NCBI GenBank assembly: GCA_946886255.1
Contig: CAMPIG010000244.1
Coordinates: 1 to 7,311 of the forward strand
Reading direction: 5' to 3'
Origin: an uncultured Cellvibrio sp.
GTDB lineage: Bacteria; Pseudomonadota; Gammaproteobacteria; Pseudomonadales; Cellvibrionaceae
DNA length: 7,311 nucleotides
Numbering within the stretch: position 1 is the first letter of the stretch; every line of letters begins with the position of its first letter. A model generated the notes under the pieces. That model was given only the letters and a program-made list of their open reading frames with translations. It had not been told where the DNA came from and made no database searches. Both the position numbers and the translations under genes were made by a program. Below, one piece after another: positions 7,101 through 7,311 of the stretch.

Positions 7101-7311
7101 GCATCCTCGACGGATACCAACATACCATCGCGATAATGATGTTCGGCAACGCAGAACCACTCGCTGTCCAGATGAGAGCGAGTCACGTTTGATTCGGGGG
7201 CCGGTAGAAAGATTTTGTGAATTTTGTTGTTATCGGTGTAGCTCAGACGGATCAGCCGATTGCCGCTGTCAATAATTTGAACCAAACGAGCTGAGGTGTC
7301 GTATTGGAATT
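4190..7311 (-). CDS. RHS repeat polymorphic toxin, 5' end outside window
   Basis: The frame is open to the window edge, giving 1039 visible residues and a missing N-terminus; the TTG at 7285 is internal, since FQYDTSARL upstream is itself part of a YD repeat. About thirty YD-type repeats (such as FDYDALGRR, FVYDQEERL, YEYDVEGNL) fill visible residues 1 to about 740; in known RHS proteins they form a hollow shell enclosing the toxin. The RHS core domain follows: YLGTPTKIFDKQGEEVW, GQYEDSETGLYYNRFRYYDP, and YLSQDPV. R869 (FRYYDP), D882 (SQDP) and D904 (TDPFGL) match in spacing the Arg/Asp/Asp set needed for self-cleavage in TcC-type RHS proteins, so cleavage after the DPFGL leucine is expected. 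The last 131 residues are the variable tip. Delivery could be by type VI or another secretion route; that depends on the missing N-terminus and neighbours. The frame is intact with no frameshift. The stop overlaps the putative immunity gene by four bases. Confidence 0.96.
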   Translation of the reverse strand, partial: FQYDTSARLVQIIDSGNRLIRLSYTDNNKIHKIFLPAPESNVTRSHLDSEWFCVAEHHYRDGMLVSVEDALAQPLTYRYANRLLIKETFRDGLNFYFEYDGLDHNARCIKTWGDNNIYLRQLHYDLHNNITYVKDSHGHVTSYLHNGILPHKVIDPLGNISYSEYNEFAQITCATDPLGNKTRFEFDEFGNTTKLIRPDGTTKRLVFDENQNLTQVIDPLGNVWRYSYNADNRLIAIHDPLNNQTRYEYEGIVLTRITDAANNAFHFYYDQNFNIRAISEADGNEVWWESDALGNLLSTVDSRGNRREFMRDKLGRITRVQEPDDNIHYLHYDAANNIVQAKDQQYDVHFRYAGMGRLISRSQNGTTVKFVYDQEERLTSVINEHGRIYQFELDPNGEVITESGFDGLVRQYVRDPCRRVARINRPGSRYSLFNYDVMNRPTKIFHSDGNFESYEYRKDGELIRAANAQTTTVFERDPLGRVLKEVQGEHWIASKFDAIGSRISIQSSLGLNQAIKRNNRGDAIRISTGDQYFEAVFQRDAQGLELERELSCGIRSRWTRDKLGRPIHHEIYQDQQKNSAKSYLWGVNDRLFKIIDNLRRETIFAHDPVGNLVSARYSDNSFEMRMPDAVGNLFKTVQQKDREYGPAGQLLAVRSDKGVTRYEYDVEGNLIRKIEPGNKVWGYRWNGSGMLQKVLRPDGKEVLFDYDALGRRVKKTFNGKATHWVWDGNSPLHEWQEAAKAIVPQILLQQSPHADEVAADQREVRLQSIKPNGPPIDKGTRATPITWLFEPNSFAPMAKLVGDEYYSIVTDYLGTPTKIFDKQGEEVWSADISIWGELRNLKGENDFCPFRWPGQYEDSETGLYYNRFRYYDPGAGEYLSQDPVKLSGGLSIYSYVHDPSSWTDPFGLSGCDTVTVFRVQGGTPPKASRHHIKIDANKDPIIARTTLNISIGNMEHARYFQSLRPGSEIVAFEIPKWMDDFIKGEAIPQANYRANTLNQGGLAPKIVDPSTPGRSYELPEIWTKWLEESAVPGSGRVIT
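4193..4585 (-). other. C-terminal toxin tip domain of the RHS protein
   Basis: These 131 residues follow the DPFGL self-cleavage motif and are the expected effector. They are soluble and near-neutral in charge. In order: TVTVFRVQGG (tip residues 5-14), RHHIKID (21-27), LNISIGNMEHARYFQSL (39-55), SEIVAFEIPKWMDDFIKGEAIPQ (59-81), IVDPSTPGRSYELPEIW (98-114), and a C-terminal PGSGRVIT. Tips with an opening V-[FY]-R-V strand and an ending PGSGR-V/I are familiar to me from several polymorphic toxins, but I cannot name the family or its enzymatic activity. The opening VFR strand, a central S-containing strand followed by a helix (ISIG...ARYF), and a late acidic YELPE would loosely suit an R-S-E ADP-ribosyltransferase; this is only a hypothesis. 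No HNH, EndoU, deaminase or other nuclease signature is visible. Confidence 0.8.
4201..4207 (-). promoter_or_regulatory. Shine-Dalgarno site deciding the immunity gene start
   Basis: GGAAGAG reads on the minus strand within the last codons of the toxin gene, seven bases before the GTG at 4193. Together with the GTGA overlap it supports reinitiation at that GTG rather than at the ATG at 4247, and ties immunity protein output to toxin translation. Confidence 0.7.

Noticed and set aside
7283..7285. TTG as the start of the RHS gene
   Set aside because: The frame continues upstream to the window edge with YD-repeat sequence (FQYDTSARL), so the true start is outside the window.
4700..7311. Possible CRISPR or tandem DNA repeat in the RHS region
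   Set aside because: The repetition is at protein level (degenerate YD repeats); no exact, regularly spaced DNA repeats are visible.

Overview
The window looks like chromosomal DNA of a gammaproteobacterium with polysaccharide-degrading habits. The partial sucD is very close to the gammaproteobacterial enzyme, a small TIGR02647-type protein typical of Pseudomonas relatives is present, and there is a secreted pectate-lyase-like enzyme. Together with moderate GC, this fits Cellvibrio or a related Cellvibrionaceae genus. That placement is an inference and was not tested by any search.

Left part (1-2896, all + strand): the 3' three quarters of sucD (succinyl-CoA synthetase alpha subunit), closed by a strong UUCG-loop terminator. 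A secreted pectate-lyase-like protein (PL10 / Pec_lyase type, 555 aa with signal peptide) follows, then a 77-aa conserved protein of unknown function. These read as separate transcription units, with gaps of about 215 and 110 bases.

Middle (2897-3668, + strand): a 172-base gap with a start-less open frame of unknown meaning, then an intact DUF4291 gene of 199 aa.

Right part (3663-7311, - strand): a polymorphic toxin module. A large RHS/YD-repeat protein (5' end outside the window, at least 1039 aa) carries about thirty YD repeats, the RHS core with its self-cleavage residues and the DPxGL junction, and a 131-aa variable C-terminal tip that should be the toxin. A 176-aa gene follows, overlapping the toxin stop by four bases (GTGA) behind a good Shine-Dalgarno sequence. 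This is the expected place and coupling for the cognate immunity protein. Its stop overlaps the end of the DUF4291 gene tail-to-tail by six bases.

The toxin tip and its immunity partner are the most interesting part. Neither could be assigned a named family with confidence, and the toxin's activity is open; an ADP-ribosyltransferase-like fold is offered only as a weak hypothesis. No RNA genes, CRISPR arrays, insertion sequences or origins were seen.
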